A DNA stretch of 64,000 nt from positions 2,232,001 through 2,296,000 of the forward strand of contig NC_089396.1 of assembly GCF_003171515.1 (NCBI RefSeq), given 5' to 3'. This DNA is from Pyrenophora tritici-repentis (lineage: Eukaryota > Ascomycota > Dothideomycetes > Pleosporales > Pleosporaceae). A program made the translations under genes and the position numbers. Positions within the stretch are counted from its first letter, which is position 1. Each line of letters opens with the position of its first letter. The notes under the pieces are model-generated. The model saw only the letters and a list, made by a program, of their open reading frames with translations. It was not told the origin of the DNA and ran no database searches. Below are positions 35,910 through 46,716 of the stretch, one piece after another.

Positions 35910-37117
35910 CTACTCCTCGTCGCTCTCATCGTCTTTCCTGTACATGAAATACTGGACAAAGACGCCTGCATCCAATAGGAGAGTGCCGAAGCTGCCCAGT
36001 AACCAACTCATATTGACGGCGATATATTTGCCATATTCAGCCCTTCCCTCACCGTCTCGACAAACGCCGTTGCCACACTTGGGCTTGTATACCAAGATAC
36101 TCAGCACGTACGTCAGGTTGCCCAAACAGGCAAACAGAAAGAATAGCATGCTGATGCCTTCGGTGGACTTGCGGCGGTAATTGAGCAGGAGCTGTGGAAC
36201 ACGTGACCCAAGATAGAGTACAGCGCAAACGTATCCGGACACCTGACCCCAGAAATTGAAGTGCAAGCTAGATTCAGGTGAGGGGTCATGCTCGTCAGGC
36301 GGACTGGGGGCGGGCGAGTTCCGGGCGCTGAGGTACCAGCCAAAGACACCGGCGGCGCATACGAGGACAATGGTGCCAAGATTGAAGATGATCGTTTGCA
36401 GGCTGGATTGGGGCTGCTGCCTGACCGCAATCACACTATTCCGACGTCCCGATGTGGGGTCATCGTGGAGCGGTGTGACAGGTGAGAGATGTGTGCCGTC
36501 AATCGACAGAAAGCGCTCGCGGAATGATCCTTGGGAGTGGCCAGACCCACGTCGGTCGATATCGGAAATGCGCGGTCGCTGTACTTCGATCCCATTGCCA
36601 TTATTGTTGTTGTATGGGGATCCGTTTGACTGTGGTCTGCGATCGGAAAGAAGTGGTGATTGCTCGCTGGCCACACTACTATCGTCGTCCGATTCAGGCT
36701 TCTTGTAGTCATCGCGTAAGGTGAAGCCTTTGTACCAGAAGCATTGAAGAAGCAAGACAATGTCAGCCAGTGTGTAGTACACAGCAAGAATGATCATTGT
36801 CGGCAGGACACCCTGGAGCACCGCTCCTATGATGTTGAAGAAGTCTCCGAGAAGCCATACTACGATGAAAACAACCGACAGACCATCTGCCGAGCTTCTC
36901 TTCCAGTTTTCTATGATTTGAGGTGAGAAGACCACTGAAACGCAAGTTAGCCGAGGTGGACTTCAGTCGTGCAACAACGCAGGACAGGCTCGTTGCATGA
37001 ATTCGCAGTAATGCAGGATCAAAAGAACATACCGATCCAGCATGCGATACTTATCGAACCAAAAATCTGGCTGATGGCATCGATATCCAGGCGCAAGCCT
37101 TGTGCCGGAGGAAACAT
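35910..37117 (-). CDS. PQ-loop vacuolar (lysosomal) transporter, Ypq/PQLC2-like
   Basis: Two exons on the minus strand, 37117-37033 and 36934-35910, encode 369 residues. The 98-nt intron (GTATGT...TTTCAG) joins SIACWI to VVFSPQIIENWKRSSADGLS, completing the first PQ loop. The second PQ loop is LGSRVPQLLLNYRRKSTEGIS. Seven hydrophobic segments are visible, with a long polar Ser/Asn/Asp-rich loop (about residues 105-205) carrying an acidic dileucine-type site (SEQSPLL) typical of vacuole-sorted proteins. Yeast Ypq1-3 and human PQLC2 move cationic amino acids across the vacuole/lysosome membrane. The same broad family includes other PQ-loop porters, so lysine/arginine export is likely but not proven. 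An in-frame stop precedes the chosen ATG. Confidence 0.87.
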
Positions 37118-37708
37118 ATTTGCTATGACGTATGCCACGAGATCCCAAAGACTTTCTCAGTCGCAGACTTCAAGGCGTACACTTGCACTCGCCCTCGCCA
37201 ACGTACAAATGTCTTCAGTATTCTTCGATTGGAAGGTCGCGAGAAGTGGCGCACATCCGTAGCTTCCGTCACTGAAATTAGGTGGCGGGTAAGACGCGTG
37301 CTGGGAGCGTGGGTGACAGAGTACAACCAGCTGGTAGCTCAGCCACGAAAGAAGATGACAGGCTAGACGTCGGGTGAAGGTGGTAAAAATGTTTAAGAAG
37401 GGTCCTCTGATGACGACAGTGAATATCAGATGGAATCTAGAGCGCAATCGCTGGGACGACTGAGGGCTGGAAAAATCTCGGGCATGTGTACGTAATCTGG
37501 GGTTACAGGGATAAGCTTCTGCAGGAACACAAGAGCCGCATGCTAAGCGAACATGTTCGAGCACAGAACAGCATCACCCACGCGACATGTGTGTCGTTCT
37601 TTCGGGCCTATTGGGGCATATCATGAATTATAATTAGACGGCTTTAGTTTGGGCTCTGATGTGCCGTTCTATATCGTCACGTGTCTTCTAAAACCGGCAT
37701 CATCCTAT
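37118..37708. other. Spacer upstream of PQ-loop gene
   Basis: About 590 bp, promoter of the PQ-loop gene and 3' end of the Aim6-like gene. Nothing else is seen. Confidence 0.55.
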
Positions 37709-38721
37709 CTAGCCGGTTCCCTCCCAAAATTCAGCCGCACCCGCCAGGTCATCAACGTTGAGCAGATCAACACCCTCATCCCAGAGGATCCTCCATACTG
37801 CGTTCCTGGTTCCAACAGGGTAAGCCGGCTGGTTCCAATATCTGGCCATGATTCCCTTGTCATGAGCCCCATCAAGTTGGCTCCTCAGTGTCGCCAGCTG
37901 CGTGTCATTGAACTCGCGCTTGCGCACATCGCCGAAAGATGACGCAAAGTTTGTGGATGCGATTGGTGCCTCGTTGGCCGAGAGACTCGCATACTTGGTA
38001 GAGTTGAGTTCCGCAAGTGGCGCATCGAAGAACACATCGCGTGGGGACGACGCGATCACGTCAGAGAGCTGGGTGTTGCCGGTTCCAATAACGGTGACGG
38101 GGTTCTTGCGAAGAGTCTTGCCATCGTAGGTCGTCAACCAGTTACCACTTCGTAGAGGTTCCAGGGCTGCTAGCACTGCGGGCCAAGTCTCGTCGACTGC
38201 TGTCTTAATATCGATAAAAAAGTAAAGTGTCTGGCCACTAGACGTATCGAACACTCCATTCTGCTCGCCTGGCTGGACAAAGCGAGTGTCTGGGTTCTGG
38301 CGGTGCAGAGTATCCAGGATAGGCTGGATGTAGAGAGATTCAAGAGTACGTCTGTCAGTCAAAGCGGCAGGCTCGTGTCCAACCTTTGCAATGTTAGCCG
38401 TGTCGCAATTGAACATGGGTCCTATTCCGAGGCAGGGGAGGACCCCATCGTACTTACGTATAGCGTGCCATTCAACAGCCAAACATCAGCCTCAGTTGAA
38501 ATGGCGCCCTGGCTCAATCCAGAATAGAATGGGACGTCGCGCCAGTAATCATTGTGGCTGTGAAACGGCTTCGGGAGGATGTTCCTCGTGAAATCCGTAG
38601 GGTACGTGTATTTCTCACTCTTGTCCGTGTTCTCCAAGATGTTCTTCAATGGTGTTTGCGGGCCGTAAGGGGCAGCGCTCGCCAGCGCCATAAGCGCACT
38701 AAGAGGAAAAGATGAACGCAT
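37709..38721 (-). CDS. Aim6-like secreted PLC-like phosphodiesterase
   Basis: Two exons on the minus strand, 38721-38458 and 38383-37709, encode 312 residues. The 74-nt intron (GTAAGT, branch-like GCTAAC, AAAG) joins NGTLY to VGHEPAAL. A signal peptide occupies about residues 1-17 ([18 protein letters not shown]). The PLC-like phosphodiesterase core has its metal/catalytic-type residues in HSHNDYW (H54, H56, D58), STEADVW (E77, D79) and VGHEP (H91). The family is related to glycerophosphodiester phosphodiesterases and PI-specific phospholipase C and is annotated as 'altered inheritance of mitochondria 6' in yeasts. The substrate is unknown, but secretion and the active-site pattern point to phosphodiester or phospholipid cleavage outside the cell. 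Two E-boxes lie about 200 bp upstream. Confidence 0.83.
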
Positions 38722-41566
38722 GATGACGGCACAGCAAGAACGGAAGTGCGCAAACGATGCAAGTGAAATGCAATAGCTTTCTAGACAATCGAGACTTTAC
38801 AGGAGCTATTTGAAGGGTGCTAGTTGATAGTCGACGGTTAATGGGCCCTTAGGTTGAAGTATGTTAATGACATGACTGGTGGGGAACCGGGCCAACAATT
38901 GTGGCTACTCCGCACACGTGCGGCACACGTGCGGCTTTGACGCGATCCTGAAGGTTCGCAATAGCCAAACCTGCTGAGAGCTTGTTCGCGCCTTCCTGTT
39001 TCTTATCTTCGTGTGTTCAACAAGAGCATTGAGATTATTGCTCTTATGCGATACCGGCCCGGTCGCTGCTGTGTTGTCGGTAAACTGATAGTTACGCGAC
39101 GCGCGTATGCCTGAGCTTCCACTTGCTTATTCAGCGTGCTGCAGTCAACGAAGCTAAACACGTTGCTTGCATTCGCGACATGCCGGGGTTCCGTATCTGG
39201 CAATACTTTTATTATGCCTGATAGAACTCAGTCATCGTAACCTACTGAAAGCCAGGACCACCGAGACGTCAAGGTTAGTAGAGGAGTCTCTCGAGAATGG
39301 AATAGTAGAATGTGTAGAATGCGTGATTTGACAAGTCGAATTCTACACTGGCGTCTTGCACGAAATCCCCTCAAGTACACCTGTTGACCGCTTCCACACG
39401 CCCGAAAGCCCAAGGCAATAAATCCCATGCGACTCTTCGCCTCGTGCAGTTTAGCAACCTGTAGAATCTAGCAAGATGTAAATTCTTCCGCAACTGTTTT
39501 CCACATGTGTTCTCTTCGCCTGTATCCAAGTTAGTGACTTGGAGTAAATATTCAGATGACTTCTTACTAAAACTCCTAGCATTGACCGTCGAAATGTAGG
39601 GCGCAGTAAAAGCCTCGGCCATTAGCACTAGGGAGACACGCGCCTTTGAAAGGATTGCCCTTTGTTACAAAAGTTAGTCAATTTCTCCACTCATCCTGGA
39701 AGTAGCACACGGACAGAACGGTCGAGACTGTTGCAGGAGTCACATTTTTTGGCATCTTGGCATATTTCGTCGTCATCAAGATAGGCCGTGGCAAGAAGTG
39801 GAAGAAGAGCGAGGACAGCGAGGAAGCTTACATGTCTCTCGTTGACATGTTATTTCGGCGGTAAGCAAGCTGGGACCCTCGCCTCCTAAGATAGACTTAC
39901 TTTATCGTTGGACTAATTGGGAGACTGATCATTTATGTACATGGGCGAGACGGCTGCGGGGTATCGGGATATCTTTCCCACGATGTGGCACGTGCAGAGA
40001 TCGCAGTAGTTCTAACACTGTCAGAGGAGGTGGCCTTTTGGCGGCTTCTTATTGATTGCTGTGAGCAGAATGTAAGATGGTCCTCGCCTGCTCTCAGTCC
40101 ATCAAGAGATGCAGAGTATTCACTGTCCCAGGTGGTGCATCCAGCGTCTGTGTGGTCGTTCAGGTGTTAGGAGAACCGCAGTAGTTGCTGTAATGGTAAT
40201 CCCTTTTAGTCTTGCCCACCTCCTGCGACTCGGGGGCATTGGAGAATCTCTCATAAAAAGCAGCTACGGTCGCATTATCGTCTAGACCCACTATATAGCG
40301 AGCACTCAAAGTATCTTATCAAAGTCAGTGTGATCACCATACTACGCGTGCTGTGAAGGACGTACCGTAACAAAATCCTCTGATCATTTCAACCATGTAT
40401 TCTCTTTCGCCGTTATAACGATAAATTTGTGCGGTGATAGCTGTGGACAGGTTGGCTCGGCAGGTAGTTCCGAGATCAGCCTCTAGGCTGCAGATCAGAG
40501 GAGCAACGTAAATAGAAGGTGTGTCTTTACCATGCAGTATCTCGGTATTGTAGTATCAAGCATGCGATGTTGATACTGATACAATGACGGTGCATCTGAT
40601 TGCGAAACCTACTCGATCCTGCCCAAGTGGCGTTGGCCAAACGACGAACCCGCCGCCCCGCCTCGTTCACCGGATATGTATGAAAGTCGCGCGAGCCTTT
40701 ACCTTGTTCGCAAGTTCTTGTAGTACTATAACCCACAACTCCGTTCTTCGTTCTTCGTTCTTCCTTCTCAAGCTTGTTTTGGTGTAGGTAGTTGAGTCTT
40801 GAAACAGGAAAAGTACGATATCGGTAGATCAAGTCGGCCCCGCCTTCATCCGCTCCTCCACGCTTCACCGGCTATCCCCTCGGACCTACAACGGCCTTTT
40901 TAACATCCGCATTTCAGGTTTCTGGATGAGATTCTGCGAGATATTAGTGCATTTTGAAACAGGCCCCTCTGAGTGGGTCCTCGGCCGTTTATTCATTGGT
41001 TGAAGCTGATCCGTTCGGCGTTGTGACTAGTGGCTCTAACCGTTTAACGTGGTCATGCGGGATTAAGACCCTGCATGCAATTGCTACCCAAGGCGTGCGG
41101 GCTGGGAAAAGTAGTGGGAGGTTGGAGAGCTGGGATGAACAATTAGCGCTCGGTGAGATTGTGGGGGCGACTATTGAGGACATGAATCTGAACATTGCTG
41201 ATTGCATGATGGGGCGTCGACTAACCAGCATGTGTGCAGACTATAACAGGTTGTTGTTTTGGTATGTGGAGTGGTGGCACGGATAACCCGGACTTAATGA
41301 TCAGGCACAGGAGTCACGCGAGAGGATGCAAGTAGTTGACGGAAGGTCCGCTTGATGAGACAATTGATTGTTTGTAAACAAAGATAACCGCTAAGTCGTT
41401 CAACACCGTTCCGTGCATGCCAATGGCATATGCTGACTATGAAACCCAAACGCCAACCGCTCTCATGAAATGGAACCAAGCAATAATCTTGGGCCATGTA
41501 TCGCTAATGTACAAGGCGTCGCGGACGCTTGAATAGAAAGTCGTCGAGAATTATTGACGACGGTGA
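38722..41566. other. 2.8 kb gene-poor spacer
   Basis: This contains the Aim6-like promoter at its left edge and a possible orphan membrane-segment exon at 39704-39859 (see findings). A short TTCTTCG-type repeat lies near 40740-40770. Frame 40954-41286 is open for 110 codons but shows no family features. Confidence 0.5.
38915..38931. promoter_or_regulatory. Tandem CACGTG E-boxes upstream of the Aim6-like gene
   Basis: Two copies of ACACGTGCGG lie head to tail, with the CACGTG cores at 38915-38920 and 38926-38931, 11 bp apart (about one helical turn). They lie 194-210 bp before the start codon. CACGTG is bound by fungal bHLH factors such as Pho4- or Cbf1-type proteins. The functional link is an inference. 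Confidence 0.5.
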
Positions 41567-41860
41567 TTATGAGCTGTTGGAGCGGACGGAGTCGTTGGAT
41601 GAAGAGGCTCCACTCCGTCGGCGGGCCGAGTCGGTGGCAGTGGTGAGCTGGCGCTTGGTGTGCTCGTGCATGATCCTAGCAGAATGTCAGTGCTTGTTGC
41701 AAGTCACATGGAACGTCGCAACATACCTTTGGTACTCAGACATGGCTCGGTCCGGGTCGTTGAGGTCAAAGTGGTTGGCAAAGTTGTGCTGAGCGCTCAT
41801 GGGCTCAGAGAAGCCATCGGAGACGTAGACTTGTTGGCGAGACTCAGTCATGGCGGCCAT
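41567..41860 (-). CDS. Small hypothetical protein, 80 residues
   Basis: Two exons on the minus strand, 41860-41727 and 41675-41567, encode 80 residues. The 51-nt intron has GTATGT and GCTAG ends and splits the arginine codon in SEYQR-IMHEHTK. The protein is hydrophilic: a Gln/Asp/Asn-rich first half (RQQVYVSDGFSEPM, FDLNDPDRAMSEYQ), a basic helix (HTKRQLTTATDSARRR) and a Ser-rich end. There is no signal peptide or membrane segment. It looks like a genuine gene because both exons use consistent codons, the start is in good context (ACAATGGCCGCC-like on the minus strand) and the splice signals are strong. I do not know its function. An alternative start lies three codons in. Confidence 0.68.
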
Positions 41861-44800
41861 TGTAGAGGATGTTTAGTAGAGATGTAGTGGTGTTGATGTT
41901 CAAAGGCTTAAGTAAGCTGGAGAGATATGGGGAATGTAGATCGAAGATTTGTATGTGAATCGATGAGCCAGATGATGAAGATGGGAATTTTGGAATCAGC
42001 AAGCGGGATGTGAAATATATACCTTCTGGCGTCTCACAACGCACGCGCAACCTAGGCGGACGGAACGACAAGTACCCTTCTCACCGCGCAGGGCAAAAGA
42101 TCGGCCCTTGATTGTCGGCTCTCTCTCCAAGGGCCCAGGGGACCCACCCACATATCCGCAAGCTTCGGCGCCCAAAGCGAGGGATCTACAGGGTCTTTCT
42201 ACTTTTGTTTTAGACGACTGACCAAGCCAATCATGCCACGTCGATACAAACATCCCGGTTTGCCGTGGGTCTCCCTTCTGGGCATCGTGGCTTCTTGATG
42301 ATGTCGCCAATGACGGTCCTTGGAAAGACGACAACCAGGGTGTTTAGGGGTCTTTCCACCATAATACACACTAGTCCGGTGGCTATCCATTGACGGTAGA
42401 CGAAGAGCGTACCGCGTTCGCTGAATGGTGTCACGAATTGAGGTCACTCGGCACATGATTGTAGTGTATTTTCCCATGGAGCGGCAATGGTGAAATCGCA
42501 TGCCGAATTCAATTACTGATGCCGTCAACACAGCACACAGCCCCGTCCATCCTCGGGACACAATGACGCAAATACCGTATCAATCTCCGACGGCACGGCT
42601 GGTGTCGTGGAGCACGGAGGCGCTCCAACGACGTCAAGTGCTCAACTACGAGACACATTCCACACAAGCGGGACAAGCCTCTTCCCTCCAGGCTGCAGAA
42701 GTGCAGCCAGGCTCCAGAGACAACAAAAGTTACCGTGCCCCAGAAAACGTCATTTTATCCCAATACAGCATAGATCATCGTGATTTCTGCATGGCTACAT
42801 ATAAGCGGGCCTAGCCTCATCTTTGCTTATGCAGGGTCTAAGCTAACCGCTCCTAGCACAGCCGTTGCGCTCATAGTTCCCACTGTGAACCGCTCCCAGC
42901 CAGCACCTGGACATGTTTTTGCCTGTTCATCGTCACATCTGACGTTATTCCACTTTCCCGCTTCCCTTCAGCCCCTCGCTTCGTCATGCAGGGTCTACTC
43001 AACCGACCAGCCCGAGTTGGAAGAACGCAGGTACCGGTATGACGAGCCTGTCTACCCACCCCTCCTTCATCCCTTACGTTATACGACGGCGACATGGGCT
43101 GCCTACTTTCCCGACATGGATGTTTTGCCTCTGCACTGGAGCAAGGCTGGAACGCCCTCGATAGACGGATCTACAGTGTCGAGACTCGCAAATCCCTTGT
43201 CCAGCCCAGCGATCATCTCAACCCCCGCCAACCACAAGAGGCGCACTTGATTTGGGCAGATCGACCTCAAGTGTGGCGTTCTAAAGATTTTCACCTTGCA
43301 TTTCGCGCCTATCGAGTCAAAAATTCGCTCCGAGAAATCTGAATCAAAATTTGAGCGGAGAAGATGCAGAGTTCAGGCTTCGCGCGCAGTTTCGATCCCC
43401 TCCCCGAATTTTCGATGCCGCCGCTCAACGTCTGGACCGCTCCACACTTAGCTCCATGGCGGCTCACCTCCCACTGGCTCTCGACTCGATATTGCGACTC
43501 AAGGCAGCCTTGTTTCGAAAATGCCATTCGGATCCTACCAATCCTTCCACTAGTCTTTTGCTATCGTGCCTTTGAGGCGTCATGCCAACCCGCAGATCCG
43601 CTTGACAACTCTAACCACCCCACACCTCTCCTTCCTACCAAGGAAGGCTCACCGTCAACATGCCCGTCATTCTACACGCTACACAGCGACCATGGTGCTG
43701 CGGGTATGGCTGTCCGCTAATTGTAGGCGATGATGCTCCATGTGCATGTCATGTCTAATGAACCACGATTACCCGTCATTCAATCGGTACACCCCGAGAA
43801 ACTACGTCGACGTTTGCCGCATGCGTCACTCCGGCGCGCGAGCCGAGTGATCTTGCACCAGCACTGACAGGCGTCTGGCGTGTAGTTTCACTTAGCATGG
43901 GTTGGAGAGCACGCGACTGACGAAAGAAGCCCTAGGCCCTCACCATTGCCGCCATCACCATTTACAAAGCTTCCGAAGACGGTACAGCAGTAGCCTACCA
44001 CAGCTTGAGACCTTCTTACCATTGACACGCTGACCACCATCTTCGCGGCAAGGTATGATGTCATACTGCTTAAATCCGTGTAACCGCAGAAACCAAAGTC
44101 AAATTGTTCTCGAAATAGTCAAGTATCGAAAGCGATCGACATCAACACCACCACATTTGAATCCCCTGGCAGACCTTGTGTTCGTCATCAGGCGAGCTAC
44201 CCGCTCTGCGCCCGCCTCCACAGCCTCCATACCGCTCCTGTATGACATAGCCGCTCGGCTAGAGGACAGAGAAGCCGCTCCTGTATGACATAATCGCACA
44301 TTTGCTGAGGATAGGGGGAAATCCAATGTGCATGACGCTGCTGCACCCAGGGAAGACGTTTCGCAAGGGAGAATGCAAGCCACCTGTTTGTTTTGCGCAA
44401 ACGCATGTGGGTTTGCGTAATTGTACGGGGCAGGGGCGCCGATGACGCACAGCGAGAAGGCCGGACAAAGCGTATGATGCAGCTCGACTGGGTCCTTTCA
44501 ATAGCGGAATCTCTCACTATTCGCGCGGTCAAGCACGGCCAAGGAAAGCCGCAAGTTGCTTGATTTCTCGCGACACTCTTGTCTCTACATTTGGGCGTCG
44601 AGACTAAGTGTCTGTTGTACGCCACAACGGCCCGTGTGTGGAGACGTTGCAGAAATTCTCTTGGTATCGGCATCGTACTCTGAAAACCCACCAAAGCGTG
44701 CCTTTTGTAAAGTGAGGTGCTTCAGGGGGGCAGATAGCAACGCACCATGTATTGCGCATCTGCGCAACATTGCCAGAAGATGAAATTATCTCTCCTTGGA

Positions 44801-45195
44801 CAAAACAAATCACAAGGTAAAGTGGTGCAAGCTGATTGGGAAAATAATTCTGTAGTGGCCGTTGGGATCGACTCTACCCTGCGTTCATCACTCGTGGAAT
44901 TTTGGTACACTACCACTTGTCGACAGACGATTACAGTATTAAAACCATCCTATGTCTGTCACATCACTCACTCAGGAAGTCACACGGAAAAGTATTTTGT
45001 TGAAACCAAATTTATTTGCGATATTCATATATGCGAAATGATAACTAAATTCAAAGCACGATCAAAAACGTAAAATCAAATCAAGAATGTCGATTGGGGA
45101 GCTGCAAACACATGCTAACGCACTAGATTCTTCGAAAAGAATCAGAATCACCTCCACTACACGATCACACCAAGAGACAGTCAAGGCGCAACGCC
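41861..45195. other. 3.3 kb gene-poor spacer
   Basis: No gene is supported. An 83-codon frame at 43094-43342 starting MGC, an 18-bp direct repeat (44232-44292) and an A/T-rich tract (about 44750-45080) are noted. No transposase, reverse transcriptase or terminal repeat is visible. Confidence 0.5.
44232..44292. repeat. 18-bp direct repeat pair
   Basis: The 18-mer CCGCTCCTGTATGACATA occurs at 44232-44249 and again at 44275-44292, 43 bp apart start to start. It could be a remnant of a local duplication. Confidence 0.8.
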
Positions 45196-46716
45196 TTACT
45201 TCTCAGAAACAACCTTCGTCCCCTTCTTCTTTGCCTCCAGAACGCTGTCGCGCCACTTGCACACCTCCTCAAGCGCCTGCACGGGATCGCGCTTCTTCTT
45301 GAGCAAGTAGCCCTGGACCTCTGCCGGTGAGAACGTGTCCTCGGGCAGCTGTTCCGCAAAACGCTCAGCCATGTCCGCGATGCGCTCAGGTGAGAAAGTA
45401 TCGACCTTGGGAAGGACAGCAGTGACGAGCTTGAGAAAGTCTTCGTCCGGATTCTTCTTCTTGCTGCTATCCTTGACCTCAGTGGCGGCTGCCATGCGTG
45501 AACGGGCAAACTCCATCATCATCATCATCTCCTGTTGGTATGGGTCGTAGTGGGCGTCGTCACCAGGACCGTAAGGACCATCAGGACCAGAGTCAACAGA
45601 ATCCTCAGCATCATCAGGGCCAGCGGGACTAGGGTCTGAGTTGGAGTCGAGCTCCTCGCGGCGCAATCCAGCGGGATCGATGTCCTCCAGCAGCACAATG
45701 CAGCGACGAGGCAGGTCCTTGAACAGCTGATTGAGACACAACTCAGTAAGACCACGTTCATTGAGCGAGATGCAATGCACATTCAGCCCTAAGATGCCAG
45801 CCAGGGCAAACGAGAGCGAAGTCTTACCCGTACCAGGAGGGCCATGGAAGAGGTAACCGCGACGATGAGGAATACCACGCGCCGTAACCGGCTGCAGATA
45901 CTCATTGATATCGCGAACAAGATTAACCTTCTGCTCCAAATCAAGCGACACAGTGCTAATCGGGCGGGCCATGCGAGAAACAGAGCGCTCCCAGCGACGC
46001 TCCTGGGTATCCCTAGGCGCCGGCCGCCAAACAGCCGTAACACAAACCTCCTTCTCAGAATCCCAGACCTTGATGTTGCACAAGAGGTCCTTGAGCGGCT
46101 GCATGCTCCGCCCCAGACAACGAATCGTCAGGTTCTCCTCGCGCATGGCACCACCGTAACGGGTGGGGATGGCGTCGCCACGCGTGTGCGTCAACATGAA
46201 CCAGCGGCCGTTGTGTCGGAAAGTCAAGTTACCGTAGTAAGGCACGTAATGCGGCGGCACAGTGCGGGACCATTTGGAGTAGTTGAAGATGCCAGTGCCA
46301 TTGTCGATGATGTCTTCGTCGTCGTCGTTGTCTGAGTCGTAGCCACGCGCGTCGGTACCCGCGATGATGTCGCGAGACGTCGCAGTCATGTTGTGTGCTG
46401 AAACCCAATCCATGGTGCTATCGTAGAGATTGTCGGCCCTTTCAATATGCAGAGTCGAGACAAAGTAGACTAGAACGTAGTCGTACAGATACATGTAAAC
46501 TGCACGACCGCTGTAGAATAGGGCCCAGAAGCCGAAGAGGGTGGGGAGTATCACACTCACGTCGACGCCGAGGTGGCGCTGGAGTAGCTGTGAGAGGAGG
46601 CTGTAACCGGGGAAAGACTGGTTCAACAGGAGTGATGGCAGGGCGCCGAGAGTCGTGTTGGATGTCGTGTTGGGACCGTCGAGGTCCATGTCGAGAAGCA
46701 TTGAGAGATGATCCAT
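45196..46716 (-). CDS. BCS1-like AAA protein lacking the C-terminal half of the ATPase core
   Basis: A single exon encodes 506 residues. A membrane segment lies near 52-88 and a BCS1-N-like domain near 95-250 (YGNLTFRHNGRWFMLTH, MREENLTIRCLGR). The AAA core begins with the Walker A motif GPPGTGKTS (292-300) and Walker B CIVLLEDID (339-347). In related fungal BCS1-like proteins this is followed by a linker and then SGLLN..DG, the TTN sensor and the RPGRVD arginine-finger block. Here none of these appears. The sequence passes through an acidic Pro/Gly/Asp linker and a run of five Met (350-405) to the family's normal C-terminus (AERFAEQLPEDTFSPAEVQGYLL, WRDSVLEAKKKGTKVV). The frame is intact with no intron signals hiding the missing part. 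BCS1 itself translocates Rieske protein in mitochondria. Expanded fungal paralogues have unknown roles. Confidence 0.83.
   Translation of the reverse strand: MDHLSMLLDMDLDGPNTTSNTTLGALPSLLLNQSFPGYSLLSQLLQRHLGVDVSVILPTLFGFWALFYSGRAVYMYLYDYVLVYFVSTLHIERADNLYDSTMDWVSAHNMTATSRDIIAGTDARGYDSDNDDDEDIIDNGTGIFNYSKWSRTVPPHYVPYYGNLTFRHNGRWFMLTHTRGDAIPTRYGGAMREENLTIRCLGRSMQPLKDLLCNIKVWDSEKEVCVTAVWRPAPRDTQERRWERSVSRMARPISTVSLDLEQKVNLVRDINEYLQPVTARGIPHRRGYLFHGPPGTGKTSLSFALAGILGLNVHCISLNERGLTELCLNQLFKDLPRRCIVLLEDIDPAGLRREELDSNSDPSPAGPDDAEDSVDSGPDGPYGPGDDAHYDPYQQEMMMMMEFARSRMAAATEVKDSSKKKNPDEDFLKLVTAVLPKVDTFSPERIADMAERFAEQLPEDTFSPAEVQGYLLKKKRDPVQALEEVCKWRDSVLEAKKKGTKVVSEK

Noticed and set aside
44232..44292. 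Direct repeat as a transposon target-site duplication
   Set aside because: The copies are only 43 bp apart and enclose no inverted repeats or coding sequence.
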